Assembly (NCBI RefSeq): GCF_009938225.1
Contig: NZ_AP019658.1
Location: 372,001 to 436,000 of the forward strand
DNA from: Vibrio ponticus
GTDB taxonomy: Bacteria; Pseudomonadota; Gammaproteobacteria; Enterobacterales; Vibrionaceae
Length of the DNA: 64,000 nt
Reading direction: 5' to 3'
In this document: positions 1 through 8,600 of the stretch, one piece after another
Position numbering within the stretch: the first letter of the stretch is position 1
Layout: every line of letters starts with the position of its first letter
The notes under the pieces: model-generated
The model's database searches: none
What the model saw: the letters and a program-made list of their open reading frames with translations, nothing else
What the model was told of the DNA's origin: nothing
Position numbers and translations under genes: made by a program

Positions 1-203
1 GCCCTTATTACAAGAGTGCTGAGGCAAAACCGTTTGTGGAGCAACTTCCTTATACCATCATGAGTGAACCATTTGCACAGTCGGCAGATGTGGCCAATAT
101 CATTTTGCAGCAATACTCCAAAGTAGTGTTGAAAAAAGAAGTAACACCTCAACAAGCTGTCGATGCAGCAAGTCAACAGGCTAAAGATATATTTAAGCAA
201 TAA
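1..203 (+). CDS. Sugar ABC transporter substrate-binding protein, C-terminal end (partial)
   Basis: Open reading frame entering from the left edge, reading frame from base 3, stop TAA at 201-203, giving the last 66 residues. The tail (SEPFAQSADVANIILQQYSK then a helix-rich end finishing AKDIFKQ) looks like the C-terminal helices of an extracellular sugar-binding protein of the MalE/UgpB type, where the final helices often carry a 'T..QALDAAAKQ..' pattern. It lies 28 bp before the two MalF/MalG-type permease genes, so it is most likely their periplasmic receptor. Only the tail is visible, so the ligand cannot be told. Identity rests mainly on context. Confidence 0.7.
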   Translation, partial: PYYKSAEAKPFVEQLPYTIMSEPFAQSADVANIILQQYSKVVLKKEVTPQQAVDAASQQAKDIFKQ

Positions 204-231
204 TATATCAACGGATTAGTGTGGTAAAAAT

Positions 232-1107
232 ATGAAAAGAAATAATCTCATTATGGGATATGTATTCCTTGCACCTTGGATTATATATTTCACTGTTTTC
301 TTGATGTATCCATTCTTCCTTTCTTTTGAAAGTAGTTTTTTGAATGTGAATATTTTACTTCCGGAAAATACTAAGTTTGTTGGTTTGGCAAACTGGATTT
401 CTGTTGTAACAGATACGTTATTTTGGAAGTCACTATTCAACGTGTTATTTAACCAGGTTATATTTGTATTTCTGAGTTTTATTATTGGCTTGGGTTTAGC
501 TTTGCTGTTAAATGAAATTAAATTCATGGCAAGCTTCTTTCGAACCATTATGTTCATACCAGTGATTACTTCGATTACGGTTGCGATGGTGATCTTTGAT
601 TTTGTTTCTGGACCATCCGGTCCAGTGCAAAGTGCGATGGTCGAATCATCTATGTTAAGCGAGCCTGTTTTTTGGAAGTTTGAGCAATGGTTGCCAATGC
701 CTGTGATTGCAGTGTTCAGCGCCTGGAAGTGGTTTGGTGTTCAGATGATCATTTTCCTTGGCGGTATTGCAAGTATTGATCGTTCTTTGTTTGAAGCTGC
801 TGATATCGATGGCGCTTCGTGGTGGCGTAAAACGAGCAAAATCACACTGCCAATGATCATGCCGCAAATCATCTTTGTTATGACCATGAATATTATTAAC
901 GGTCTACAGATGTTCATCGAAGTATTTATGAACTTTGATTTAAGTGGTGGTCCTTACCAATCAGCATTAACACCGGTTTTATATCTCTATCAAACGGGTT
1001 TTGAACAGATGAAAATGGGTGAGGCGTCAACGATAGGCTTGATGCTTGCTGCTGTTATTTACTTGTTAACCATGATGCAGTTGAAGATCACTAGCAAGGA
1101 AGATTAA
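232..1107 (+). CDS. Sugar ABC transporter permease, MalF/UgpA/LacF type
   Basis: 291 residues with six hydrophobic segments beginning near residue 10 (MGYVFLAPWIIYFTVFLMYP is the usual first helix of MalF-type permeases). The EAA loop that docks onto the ATPase is visible near residues 188-207 (EAADIDGASWWRKTSKITLP). It should form the inner-membrane channel with the next gene product. It sits 28 bp after the binding-protein gene and 2 bp before the second permease. No ATPase gene is in view; it may lie upstream of the window or be a shared MsmK/UgpC-like protein. The downstream GH3 gene suggests a glucoside or oligosaccharide substrate (inference). Confidence 0.93.
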   Translation: MKRNNLIMGYVFLAPWIIYFTVFLMYPFFLSFESSFLNVNILLPENTKFVGLANWISVVTDTLFWKSLFNVLFNQVIFVFLSFIIGLGLALLLNEIKFMASFFRTIMFIPVITSITVAMVIFDFVSGPSGPVQSAMVESSMLSEPVFWKFEQWLPMPVIAVFSAWKWFGVQMIIFLGGIASIDRSLFEAADIDGASWWRKTSKITLPMIMPQIIFVMTMNIINGLQMFIEVFMNFDLSGGPYQSALTPVLYLYQTGFEQMKMGEASTIGLMLAAVIYLLTMMQLKITSKED

Positions 1108-1109
1108 CG

Positions 1110-1931
1110 ATGGAAAAGAATAAAAATAAAACCATATTAATTTATGGCACTTTGGTACTCGCTTCTATATTGGTAATGTATCCATTCTTTTATATGATTA
1201 TTAACTCATTCAAGACTGGTCCAGAAATTATGCATTACCCGAACAGTCTACCAAAAGAGTGGTCATTCAAAGGCTATATTGAAGTATTTGAGTCAGTGAA
1301 TTTGTTTCGCGTATTCTTTAATACTATTTTCATCTCAGTTTCTGTTACTGTGCTAAATACTTTGTTCTCTTCAATGGTTGCGTATGCCATCGTCAAAACT
1401 AATCTTCCAGGACGTGAGTTTTGGTTAAAAGTTATTTTGGGTTCGATGATGATTCCAGCCGTACTTTTTACCATTCCTACTTACATGATGATGTATGAGT
1501 GGAACTGGATTAATACATACCGAGTGTTGATTATTCCAGGCTCGATCAGTGCGTATAACATCTTCTTGTTGGTTCAGTTTATGAAGCAGATTGACAACGC
1601 TTACCTTGAAGCGGCACGCATTGATGGCGCAAGTGAATTCCGTATCTTTAGAAAGATTGTCTTACCAATGCTACGCCCTGCGCTGGCTACTGTAGGTATT
1701 TTGACCTTCATGGGGGCGTGGAATGACTTTATGGGACCGCTACTGTACGTTCGTGATGAGTCATTAATGACGCTGCAATTAGCCTTGTATAACTTCCAAA
1801 CCGAAGTTCCGGGAACGAACTTGGAGCAGTTATGGGCGATGACAACCATGATAGCTGTTCCTGTGGTTATTGTTTTCTTCTGTTTGCAAAAGAACTTCAT
1901 TAAAGCGTTTACCGGGGTAGGGGTGAAGTGA
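1110..1931 (+). CDS. Sugar ABC transporter permease, MalG/UgpE/LacG type
   Basis: 273 residues. An N-terminal helix (ILVMYPFFYMIINSFK) is typical of MalG/LacG-type permeases, followed by about five more membrane segments. The EAA motif is EAARIDGASEFRIFRKIVLP, near residues 167-186. It pairs with the preceding permease as the second half of the membrane channel. The stop codon TGA at 1929-1931 overlaps the ATG of the next gene by one base (TGATG), so translation is probably coupled. Family assignment is secure; substrate is unknown. Confidence 0.94.
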   Translation: MEKNKNKTILIYGTLVLASILVMYPFFYMIINSFKTGPEIMHYPNSLPKEWSFKGYIEVFESVNLFRVFFNTIFISVSVTVLNTLFSSMVAYAIVKTNLPGREFWLKVILGSMMIPAVLFTIPTYMMMYEWNWINTYRVLIIPGSISAYNIFLLVQFMKQIDNAYLEAARIDGASEFRIFRKIVLPMLRPALATVGILTFMGAWNDFMGPLLYVRDESLMTLQLALYNFQTEVPGTNLEQLWAMTTMIAVPVVIVFFCLQKNFIKAFTGVGVK

Positions 1932-2416
1932 TGAACAATATGATCAAGTGGGGCGCTTTAGCAGCACTGGTGCTGGTGGCGTATAGCGCGGCATGGCTTA
2001 AAACCTATAACCTTTCTCAGCAGTACTTCGAGTTTGCAACTGAGCAACAACAACAAGGTAACGTGATTATTGCTCTGAAAGGGATGAACAAACTGGAGCT
2101 GCGCCGAGGTGATGAGTATTTAGGTGGCTATCAACAAGTTATCGAAACCTGGGAAGGGGCGGTGCTTGGTCCTAAGCCTAACTATTACTACCAAGCCTTA
2201 GTGAAGCCAAACGAGATTATTAATCAGTTGAGTGCGAAGCAACTAGAAGAGTTTATTCAGATTTATGTCGAACTAGATTCTCGCTATGTACCAGAAGTTG
2301 CGGATCAACTTCAACAGGTAGCAAGTGATTCAGGTAACGTGCAACTTGCCAGCGAAATGAGAGAGTTTTTGGCTGAAGCCTTCCCTTACTACAAAGCTCA
2401 GAGCAATATGGAGTAA
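1931..2416 (+). CDS. Small membrane-anchored protein of unknown function in a sugar ABC/GH3 operon
   Basis: 161 residues from ATG 1931 (a GTG at 1928 in frame is also possible). One N-terminal membrane helix (about residues 5-23, WGALAALVLVAYSAAWLK) is followed by a soluble, Gln/Glu-rich domain that should lie in the periplasm. I do not recognise a family. It overlaps the stop of the permease and ends 3 bp before the GH3 start, so it is an integral operon member and may be an accessory factor of the transporter. The tightness of the operon is seen directly; the role is inference. Confidence 0.7.
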   Translation: MNNMIKWGALAALVLVAYSAAWLKTYNLSQQYFEFATEQQQQGNVIIALKGMNKLELRRGDEYLGGYQQVIETWEGAVLGPKPNYYYQALVKPNEIINQLSAKQLEEFIQIYVELDSRYVPEVADQLQQVASDSGNVQLASEMREFLAEAFPYYKAQSNME

Positions 2417-2419
2417 CCG

Positions 2420-4585
2420 ATGGAAAAGTATCAAGATGCGTCACTACCTCATCATGAGCGTGTAGAAGATCTCTTAGCGAAAATGACTGTTGCGGAGAAA
2501 ATTGGTCAACTTTGTCAGTCTCCGATGTTGGAATACGCTGACAACCGTGAGGTCTATTTAGCTAAAGTCAGCCGAGGTGAGTGGGGCTCGCGTATTCTTG
2601 CCGATACCGCTTGGGCTGGGAATGCGCCAGGCGAAACGGTTGACCCAAATCAATTGAATGAAATCCAAACAGCGGCGGTTGAAGGCAGTCGACTTGGGAT
2701 CCCAATTATTTTTGCTCGTGATGTGATTTACGGGCAAAAAACTGTGCTGCCAATCCCGTTAGCTCAATCATGTTCATGGAACCCTGAGTTAGTTCAACAA
2801 GCTTATCGCTGTATTGCAGCGGAAGCGGCATCCTTAGGCATTAATTGGACTTTTGCTCCGATGCTCGACATTGTGCGCGATCCTCGTTGGGGTCGAGTTA
2901 TTGAAAGTTCAGGTGAAGATCCGTTTTTAACTAGCCAAATGGCAAAAGCAGTCGTAAAAGGTTTCCAAGGCGACGATCCTGCCGCGGCTGACAGTTTAGT
3001 TGCCTGTGCTAAACATTTTGTCGGTTATGGCGCTTCTGAAGGTGGGCGTGACTATGATACCACCGAGATCTCTGTTAACACTTTACATAACGTTTATCTG
3101 CCACCATTTAAAGCAGCAATTGAGGCGGGGGTTGCGACTGTGATGTCTGGTTTTAATGATCTTGGTGGCACGCCAGTGACAGGTTCTAAAACGCTGGTTC
3201 AAGGTTGGTTAAAACAACAACAAAGATTTTCTGGCATGGTTGTTAGCGATTGGGGCTCGATTTCTGATCTGGAGTACTTTGGCGTCGCAAAAAATGGCAC
3301 AGAAGCTGCGGTTAAAGCACTTCAAGCCGGCATTGATATGGCGATGACCCATGAAGCTTATGAGGATTTTGTCGCATCAGCGTTAGAGAAAAATCCTGAG
3401 TTGATGAACTATGTTGATGACTCTGTACGCCGTGTTTTGCTAACTAAGTTCCGAGCCGGGCTATTTGAAAACCCTTATGTTGACCCTGAATCTCACAAAC
3501 AGATGTTGGGTAAATCTTCCCACAGCGAGATGGCGCTTAAGCTTGCCGAGCAATGCTTGGTGATGCTGAAAAACAACAAGGCTATTTTACCGCTACAAGA
3601 CAGCGGTTTGACCGTAGCCGTTATTGGTCCGCATGCTGACTCAAAACGCCAGCATCTTGGTTCTTGGTGTCTTGATGGTAAAGCCGATGATGTGGTCTCT
3701 ATCATTGAAGGTATTAAACAACTGAGTAATGCAAACACGGTCATCACCGATGATTGTGCTTTTAGTGATGAGATGGTTGAGTGCGCGCATCGTGCTGACG
3801 TTGTGGTGCTATGTGTTGGAGAAAGCCACCGCAGAACGGGTGAAGCAAGAAATATCGCCGAGCTTACCTTACCTGCTGGTCAAGAGCAGATGATTGAAGC
3901 GATTGGTAGAACGGGTAAACCGTTAATCGTCGTGCAATGTACTGGGCGTCCAGTGCCGTCTGCTGCGATTGAGCGCTATGCAGATGCGCTAATCTATGCT
4001 TGGCAAAGTGGCACTCAAACGGGCAATGCGGTAGCTCGAACACTCTATGGTATTAATAACCCGTCAGGTAAACTAACCATGACTGTACCAAGATCAACCG
4101 GTCAAATTCCAATTTACTATGCGCGTAAAGAGTTGGGCAAGATGAGGGCGTTTCAAGAGTACCAAGCGTATAAAGACTCTCAGCATACGCCACTGTATCC
4201 GTTTGGGTATGGGCTTAGCTTCAGTCAATTCGAGTATTCCAACTTGGTTGTGAATTCAGATCGCTATTTAGTGGGTGATGATATCGAAGTTGCTGTTGAT
4301 GTACGCAATAGTTCAGCAGTCGATGGTTACGAAGTTGTCCAATGCTATATTTCGCAAACGGGCACTTCAACGACACGACCTAAGCGCGAGCTCAAAGGCT
4401 TTGCAAAACAGTTTATCGCGGCAGGCGAAGAAGCTAAGGTTCGCTTTACCATTAAGGCAGATGAACTAGCGTTTTACGGAATCAATGATCGTTTTGAGCA
4501 AGAAGCAACACAATTAAAGATCATCGTGGGTAAAGATTCTGACGCGATACTAGCAGTGTCGGTACAAATAGAGCGTCAAATCTAA
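2420..4585 (+). CDS. Glycoside hydrolase family 3, beta-glucosidase-like, cytoplasmic
   Basis: 721 residues without a signal peptide, so it probably acts in the cytoplasm on sugars brought in by the neighbouring ABC transporter. The N-terminal GH3 TIM barrel shows the conserved DPRWGRVIESSGEDP stretch (about 154-168), the KHF motif (199-201) and the nucleophile Asp277 in VVSDWGS. The C-terminal alpha/beta domain starts near 380 and a fibronectin-III-like domain ends the protein (from about 620, after YPFGYGLSF). The order and length fit bacterial beta-glucosidases or beta-xylosidases of the BglX type. The substrate (beta-glucoside, laminari- or cello-oligosaccharide) is not decided by sequence alone. 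Last gene of the operon, followed by a hairpin at 4603-4629. Confidence 0.93.
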   Translation: MEKYQDASLPHHERVEDLLAKMTVAEKIGQLCQSPMLEYADNREVYLAKVSRGEWGSRILADTAWAGNAPGETVDPNQLNEIQTAAVEGSRLGIPIIFARDVIYGQKTVLPIPLAQSCSWNPELVQQAYRCIAAEAASLGINWTFAPMLDIVRDPRWGRVIESSGEDPFLTSQMAKAVVKGFQGDDPAAADSLVACAKHFVGYGASEGGRDYDTTEISVNTLHNVYLPPFKAAIEAGVATVMSGFNDLGGTPVTGSKTLVQGWLKQQQRFSGMVVSDWGSISDLEYFGVAKNGTEAAVKALQAGIDMAMTHEAYEDFVASALEKNPELMNYVDDSVRRVLLTKFRAGLFENPYVDPESHKQMLGKSSHSEMALKLAEQCLVMLKNNKAILPLQDSGLTVAVIGPHADSKRQHLGSWCLDGKADDVVSIIEGIKQLSNANTVITDDCAFSDEMVECAHRADVVVLCVGESHRRTGEARNIAELTLPAGQEQMIEAIGRTGKPLIVVQCTGRPVPSAAIERYADALIYAWQSGTQTGNAVARTLYGINNPSGKLTMTVPRSTGQIPIYYARKELGKMRAFQEYQAYKDSQHTPLYPFGYGLSFSQFEYSNLVVNSDRYLVGDDIEVAVDVRNSSAVDGYEVVQCYISQTGTSTTRPKRELKGFAKQFIAAGEEAKVRFTIKADELAFYGINDRFEQEATQLKIIVGKDSDAILAVSVQIERQI

Positions 4586-4602
4586 CCAGTATGCGTTTTA
4601 AT

Positions 4603-4629
4603 AAGACATCCTCCCTTTGAGGATGTCTT
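4603..4629. terminator. Bidirectional hairpin terminator between GH3 and lysE-type gene
   Basis: 11-bp perfect arms AAGACATCCTC / GAGGATGTCTT with a 5-base loop, between the convergent ends of the GH3 gene (+) and the LysE-type gene (-). T/A tracts flank it weakly, but position and stem strength support termination in both directions. Confidence 0.8.
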
Positions 4630-4637
4630 ATCACTTA

Positions 4638-5264
4638 TCACTTATCACTCAGCGCAATTTTGCCCGCTAAACCAATCAGTAATACCCCAGAAACACTTTC
4701 AAGCGCGCGCGAGTAGCGCATCGAGTTGGGGTGGCTGAATAGCCAACTGCCTAATGTCGCGTAGAGCAAATTGCAACCCGTTGCCAGAGCGCTAAAAATT
4801 AGCCCGAGCATCAGCAGTTGTGTCGATGTTGCCCCTGCTGATATATCGATAAACTGCGGCAAAAAAGAGAGAAAGAATAGGGCGACTTTGGGGTTGAGTA
4901 CGCTAACGACCACACCCTGCATAAAGATGTTACGATTAGAGTTTGTTGATTGGGTCATCTGTAAACTGTTGCCACCACGCCAAGCGGAAAGCAAAGCTTG
5001 GATACCCAGATAAACAAGATAAGCGGCACCGAGCCATTTAACCGCAGTAAAAGCAAATGCCGAGCTAACAATAATCGCTGAAAGCCCGAGGCATGCCGCG
5101 AGCGTGTGGACAACATAGCCAGCACCTAAACCAAGTGCGGCTTTGATGCCTGTGGTCATTTTGCCCTTCATCGTATTGGAGACAATGTAGACGACATCAG
5201 GACCAGGAATAAGGTTTATCGTTAAACAGGCGATGACAAATAGAAGTAGTGTGTTGATATCCAT
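4638..5264 (-). CDS. LysE/RhtB family amino-acid exporter
   Basis: 208 residues from ATG 5264, chosen because a strong AAGGAAGG ribosome site precedes it and because the family starts close to the first helix; a longer frame to 5348 has no such site. The sequence shows the family hallmark NLIPGPDVVYIVSNTMKG near residues 13-30 and a GLGAGYVVHTLAACLGLSA segment, with about six membrane helices in total. LysE/RhtB proteins export amino acids such as lysine, threonine or homoserine. The specific substrate cannot be read from the sequence. It is a single gene, convergent with the GH3 operon. Confidence 0.92.
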   Translation of the reverse strand: MDINTLLLFVIACLTINLIPGPDVVYIVSNTMKGKMTTGIKAALGLGAGYVVHTLAACLGLSAIIVSSAFAFTAVKWLGAAYLVYLGIQALLSAWRGGNSLQMTQSTNSNRNIFMQGVVVSVLNPKVALFFLSFLPQFIDISAGATSTQLLMLGLIFSALATGCNLLYATLGSWLFSHPNSMRYSRALESVSGVLLIGLAGKIALSDK

Positions 5265-5589
5265 ATCTTTCCTTCCTTGGTGTCGTTTTATGATATTGAT
5301 TGCGCAAAAAACAATCAACCCTGCCTTGTCAGTCCATTTGCAAATCACTTCTCATTTTGCTTAGTGACAAGTTCAACCTCAAAAAAATTGATACTGACTT
5401 TAGTGTTAATAATCAGAGTGTTGAATATTAAAACTATCAATAGTTAATATCAGTATTATCAATAGCATTGAACTGTTGGCGTCTCTATCCAATACTTATC
5501 TTCGAGTTTTACGTCCTTTTTTGCGTGTCATTTTGAGATGAAATTTGACACTAAACCGCTTGGTTTGAGGTTACTTGGGTATAAAAATA
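5265..5589. promoter_or_regulatory. Divergent intergenic region with two inverted repeats
   Basis: 325 bp between the LysE-type gene (-) and the secreted protein gene (+), so it must hold both promoters. Two symmetric elements are visible: AACTAT-CA-ATAGTT at 5432-5445 inside a longer imperfect AT-rich palindrome (5425-5450), and GTGTCA...TGACAC at 5525-5551, about 40 bp before the ATG at 5590. Either could be an operator; no regulator is matched to them. Confidence 0.4.
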
Positions 5590-7821
5590 ATGAAAAACAG
5601 ACAGTTAAATTTTTGGGTGAGTGGGATTTGTTATTTTTTAAGCACCACGCCGGTATTGGCAGGCTCTGCCTTGGTGTTACCTGGCTTGCATCAACCTGGT
5701 ACGGATCTGCAAGGTAATCCGTTAACCAGCCACCAAGTGATAGAGTGGGAGTTAAACCATGCTGATATCGTGTTTGGCTCATACGCGGACAAAAGTGATA
5801 ACGAGCGAGTCAAAGCGCTTGGCTATATGTATAACCAAAAGCTCGAGCTAAACAGTGGCGCTGTTGAGAATCAGGTGCGCAATTATGCAGAATTAAATGG
5901 TCTCAACTACGAAGATTTCTTCCTCCATTTTGCTGAAGACACGGTGTTAGCGGAAATTGAGCCTTCTCATGGCGAGAACACGATCCTCAACCGTAAGCCA
6001 ATGATTGTTGGTTACACCGCTAGTGATGATCACGCGGGATTCTGGCTCTACCAACAGCCATCATGGGATGCCGACGTGTTTGCTAATCATCAAAATGGTG
6101 GCGCGTTATATGTGTACCATGCTGAGCAGTTCGATCGTCTGGTGCTAAAATTCAGTCAGTTTGCACAAGGTGGTTCCTTTATTGTTGAATATCCATCGGC
6201 TGTTGATAGTCGCGGTGAAGTCACACAGTGGTCGCGGTTTGATATCAAGAAAGACAAAACCGACAACATGACTAAAAACCAAAATGTTATCTGGCAAATG
6301 CCGAGTGATTGGCAGCGTGCTACGACTCATGATGGCAGTGGAGCCAGTTATGGTGGCGGGCAATATTTTGGTTCTACGTTTCTGCGAGATGGTGGTCGGC
6401 TCTATGCGGTGAGAATTACTTGGCAAGGTAGTGAGCAAGATGTGCGTCCAAGGCTTAAAGAAGTCAAACTCAAAAATAGTTTCCCTGTGGTTAAACTCAC
6501 CGATGCGCCCACACATACACCAAGCGGCAGTGAGATCAATACGTGGCGCAAGGTGCGTGGTTTTGATGTCTCAGCGGATCTCAATCAAGACAATTACTTG
6601 TCTTGGAATGAATACAAAAATCGCAGTAATAAAAATGCCACGGCGCGCTTTAGATGGGAATCTCGGGTGATCCCATTTGGACGAATGTGGAGCCAGAACT
6701 CATCATGGGCAATCACCAATATAGCCAGTTCAGGCTTCCTTGATGCGATGCATGATTTCTACTCAGTTGAGTGGGCGGAGCAAGGGCTCAATGGTGCATA
6801 CAATGATGATACCAATAAGTTAATTGGTGCTAATCAGTTTACGGTTTACTCCGGCGGGACGGTGACTGAGCTCGGTTTGGTAGTTGATAGCGATGCGGCT
6901 GACACTCTGTATAAGCAGCAGTTTTCTTCTTTTCTCAATCGTCTCGCACAGAGAGAAGCCGATGCGTTGATCGGGCTGAATATCGGTACTGCCAACCTTT
7001 ATGGACGTAATGGTCAAACGCATTTGGTGGATGCGGGCTCACTCTATTTACGCGAGCATTACTTGTTTCCATCTACAGGATTTACCGGTTACGCAGGCAT
7101 CGCTAAGTTTTGGGACAATTCAGCACTGGCTGAGCAGGGAAATAGCGTAATTTTTCAAGCGACGACCCGCTACGGGAGAGTGCAATACTTTGGTTATAGC
7201 CAAGAGAACTGGCAGCAAGATCAATACTCAAGCTTGGCGGCGTTTTATCTTAATTTTCACCCACAATACAGCTATTTCAATCAGTGGAATAACGGCTTTA
7301 TTTATGGCAGTGACAACACCACCGAGAGTAATTTTTGGCAGGCTGGTGTTGCTAAAAACATTGCCTATCAGCCTACTGCGTTGCAAGCGATTGACATTGG
7401 TGAGCCCGCTAATGCGATTCCGGTTGGATACCAAGCTATTCCGTTGATGATGTCTACACTGACTCCTACGCCTGCCGACTACACTATCGTCGGAGATTCG
7501 ACCGCAACATCTGTTATGCATGCTGATCTACCTAATGGCGCGACGAAGTTGCTTCCAACTTACACTTACTTTGCCTATCAGTCTGAGCGTCAAGTGGTGA
7601 ATGGGGCACCCGAAGAGATGGTGCTTGCGCGTGAGTTCAGCAAAGGAAGGGTGCTTTATCGCACTGATTTTTCTGGACGGAATGCCGCTTACTACTCAGC
7701 AGAGCCAATCACGATTACTTTGCCGCAACCGATGCGCGTGGTCGATAGCCAAGGCAACATAGGCGATTATGTTTCACAGGTAGAAATGGGTGGTTATCAG
7801 GGGATGATATTGCTCTATTAA
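5590..7821 (+). CDS. Large secreted protein with EF-hand, possible glycosidase-like barrel
   Basis: 743 residues from ATG 5590 with a plausible Sec signal peptide (hydrophobic core then TPVLAG-S around residue 25). A beta-rich region of CBM-like look occupies about 150-310. Around residues 340-350 a canonical EF-hand loop (DLNQDNYLSWNE, with D1, N3, D5, S9 and E12) is present. The middle section has alternating strands and helices with YNDDT and ALIGLNIGTANLY, reminiscent of a (beta/alpha)8 glycosidase-like fold. I cannot place it in a named family. It is monocistronic, with hairpin 7839-7856 behind it. A polysaccharide-related role is inference. Confidence 0.75.
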   Translation: MKNRQLNFWVSGICYFLSTTPVLAGSALVLPGLHQPGTDLQGNPLTSHQVIEWELNHADIVFGSYADKSDNERVKALGYMYNQKLELNSGAVENQVRNYAELNGLNYEDFFLHFAEDTVLAEIEPSHGENTILNRKPMIVGYTASDDHAGFWLYQQPSWDADVFANHQNGGALYVYHAEQFDRLVLKFSQFAQGGSFIVEYPSAVDSRGEVTQWSRFDIKKDKTDNMTKNQNVIWQMPSDWQRATTHDGSGASYGGGQYFGSTFLRDGGRLYAVRITWQGSEQDVRPRLKEVKLKNSFPVVKLTDAPTHTPSGSEINTWRKVRGFDVSADLNQDNYLSWNEYKNRSNKNATARFRWESRVIPFGRMWSQNSSWAITNIASSGFLDAMHDFYSVEWAEQGLNGAYNDDTNKLIGANQFTVYSGGTVTELGLVVDSDAADTLYKQQFSSFLNRLAQREADALIGLNIGTANLYGRNGQTHLVDAGSLYLREHYLFPSTGFTGYAGIAKFWDNSALAEQGNSVIFQATTRYGRVQYFGYSQENWQQDQYSSLAAFYLNFHPQYSYFNQWNNGFIYGSDNTTESNFWQAGVAKNIAYQPTALQAIDIGEPANAIPVGYQAIPLMMSTLTPTPADYTIVGDSTATSVMHADLPNGATKLLPTYTYFAYQSERQVVNGAPEEMVLAREFSKGRVLYRTDFSGRNAAYYSAEPITITLPQPMRVVDSQGNIGDYVSQVEMGGYQGMILLY

Positions 7822-7838
7822 CGCTAGTGTTTTCAAAT

Positions 7839-7856
7839 GGGCTCTCCGATGAGCCC
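7839..7856 (+). terminator. Weak hairpin after the secreted EF-hand protein
   Basis: GGGCTC / GAGCCC arms with a 6-base loop, 17 bp after the stop codon at 7821. No T-tract follows, so it may be only a partial or Rho-assisted terminator. Confidence 0.4.
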
Positions 7857-7921
7857 GTTATAGTGCGCTTTAATGCTATATTAAGCCGAAATTTGTTTAG
7901 ACAATCGGACTAGCGAGAAGG

Positions 7922-8356
7922 TTAAAAAATCTGGTCGAGCAATAAGTTGGTTTCGGTTTGCACAATGCCTTTGATTGAGCGAATCCGCACTAATAATCCG
8001 CCAAGCACCGAGAGGTTTTCCGCTTGGACTTCAGCTATTAAATCCCAATGTCCATTGGTGTGATAAACCGAAATGACTTCATGGAAGGCTTCTAACTCTT
8101 TGAGTACATTCGCTTCATCTTTAGCTTCGACAGAAATACTCATAATGATCTTGACTGTGTGTGCTTCAACTTCAGCCTCGTGTTTGAGTTTGACGGTATA
8201 ACCGAGGATCACTTCTTCTTTTTCTAACTTGTTGATGCGATTTTGCACCGTCGCCCGCGATACTTTGAGTTTATTGGCTAGGTTCACCACTGACATGCGG
8301 GCATTTTTTCTCAATAGAGCCAATAGTTGGCGATCAATATCATCTAGGTTACTCAT
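7922..8356 (-). CDS. Lrp/AsnC family regulator, divergent from the OCD-like gene
   Basis: 144 residues from ATG 8356, the start that gives the usual family N-terminus (LDDIDRQLLALLRKNARMS). An AsnC-type winged helix covers about residues 1-60, with the recognition helix near SRATVQNRINKLE. The ligand-sensing RAM/ACT domain follows from about 65. The divergent neighbour at 8601 encodes an ornithine cyclodeaminase-like enzyme, so this protein probably senses an amino acid and controls that gene; this pairing is common for Lrp-type regulators. Family certain, ligand unknown. Confidence 0.93.
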   Translation of the reverse strand: MSNLDDIDRQLLALLRKNARMSVVNLANKLKVSRATVQNRINKLEKEEVILGYTVKLKHEAEVEAHTVKIIMSISVEAKDEANVLKELEAFHEVISVYHTNGHWDLIAEVQAENLSVLGGLLVRIRSIKGIVQTETNLLLDQIF

Positions 8357-8600
8357 TGCAAAACTCAAAATAGAAAGTGGCTTTAGCATAATGCCACATT
8401 TAGCTATCAAAATGATAATTTTGCTTAAACTTTTGTGCATTAATCTGTCTTTTTGTTGGCTCAACTTCGGCTTAGAATGAGCCTGAACAACATAAAAATA
8501 CAATTAAATCTCCCTCTCTAACTAAGAGTGTTACCGAGTGGTTGTTAAGAACAATGACTCGGTAGCAATTGGTGTAAGAAAGGGAACAGTGAGACTTAAG

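Noticed and set aside
232..557. Minus-strand frame of 113 codons overlapping the first permease gene
   Set aside because: Shadow of the permease; composition is that of antisense to hydrophobic codons and no ribosome site or domain is seen.
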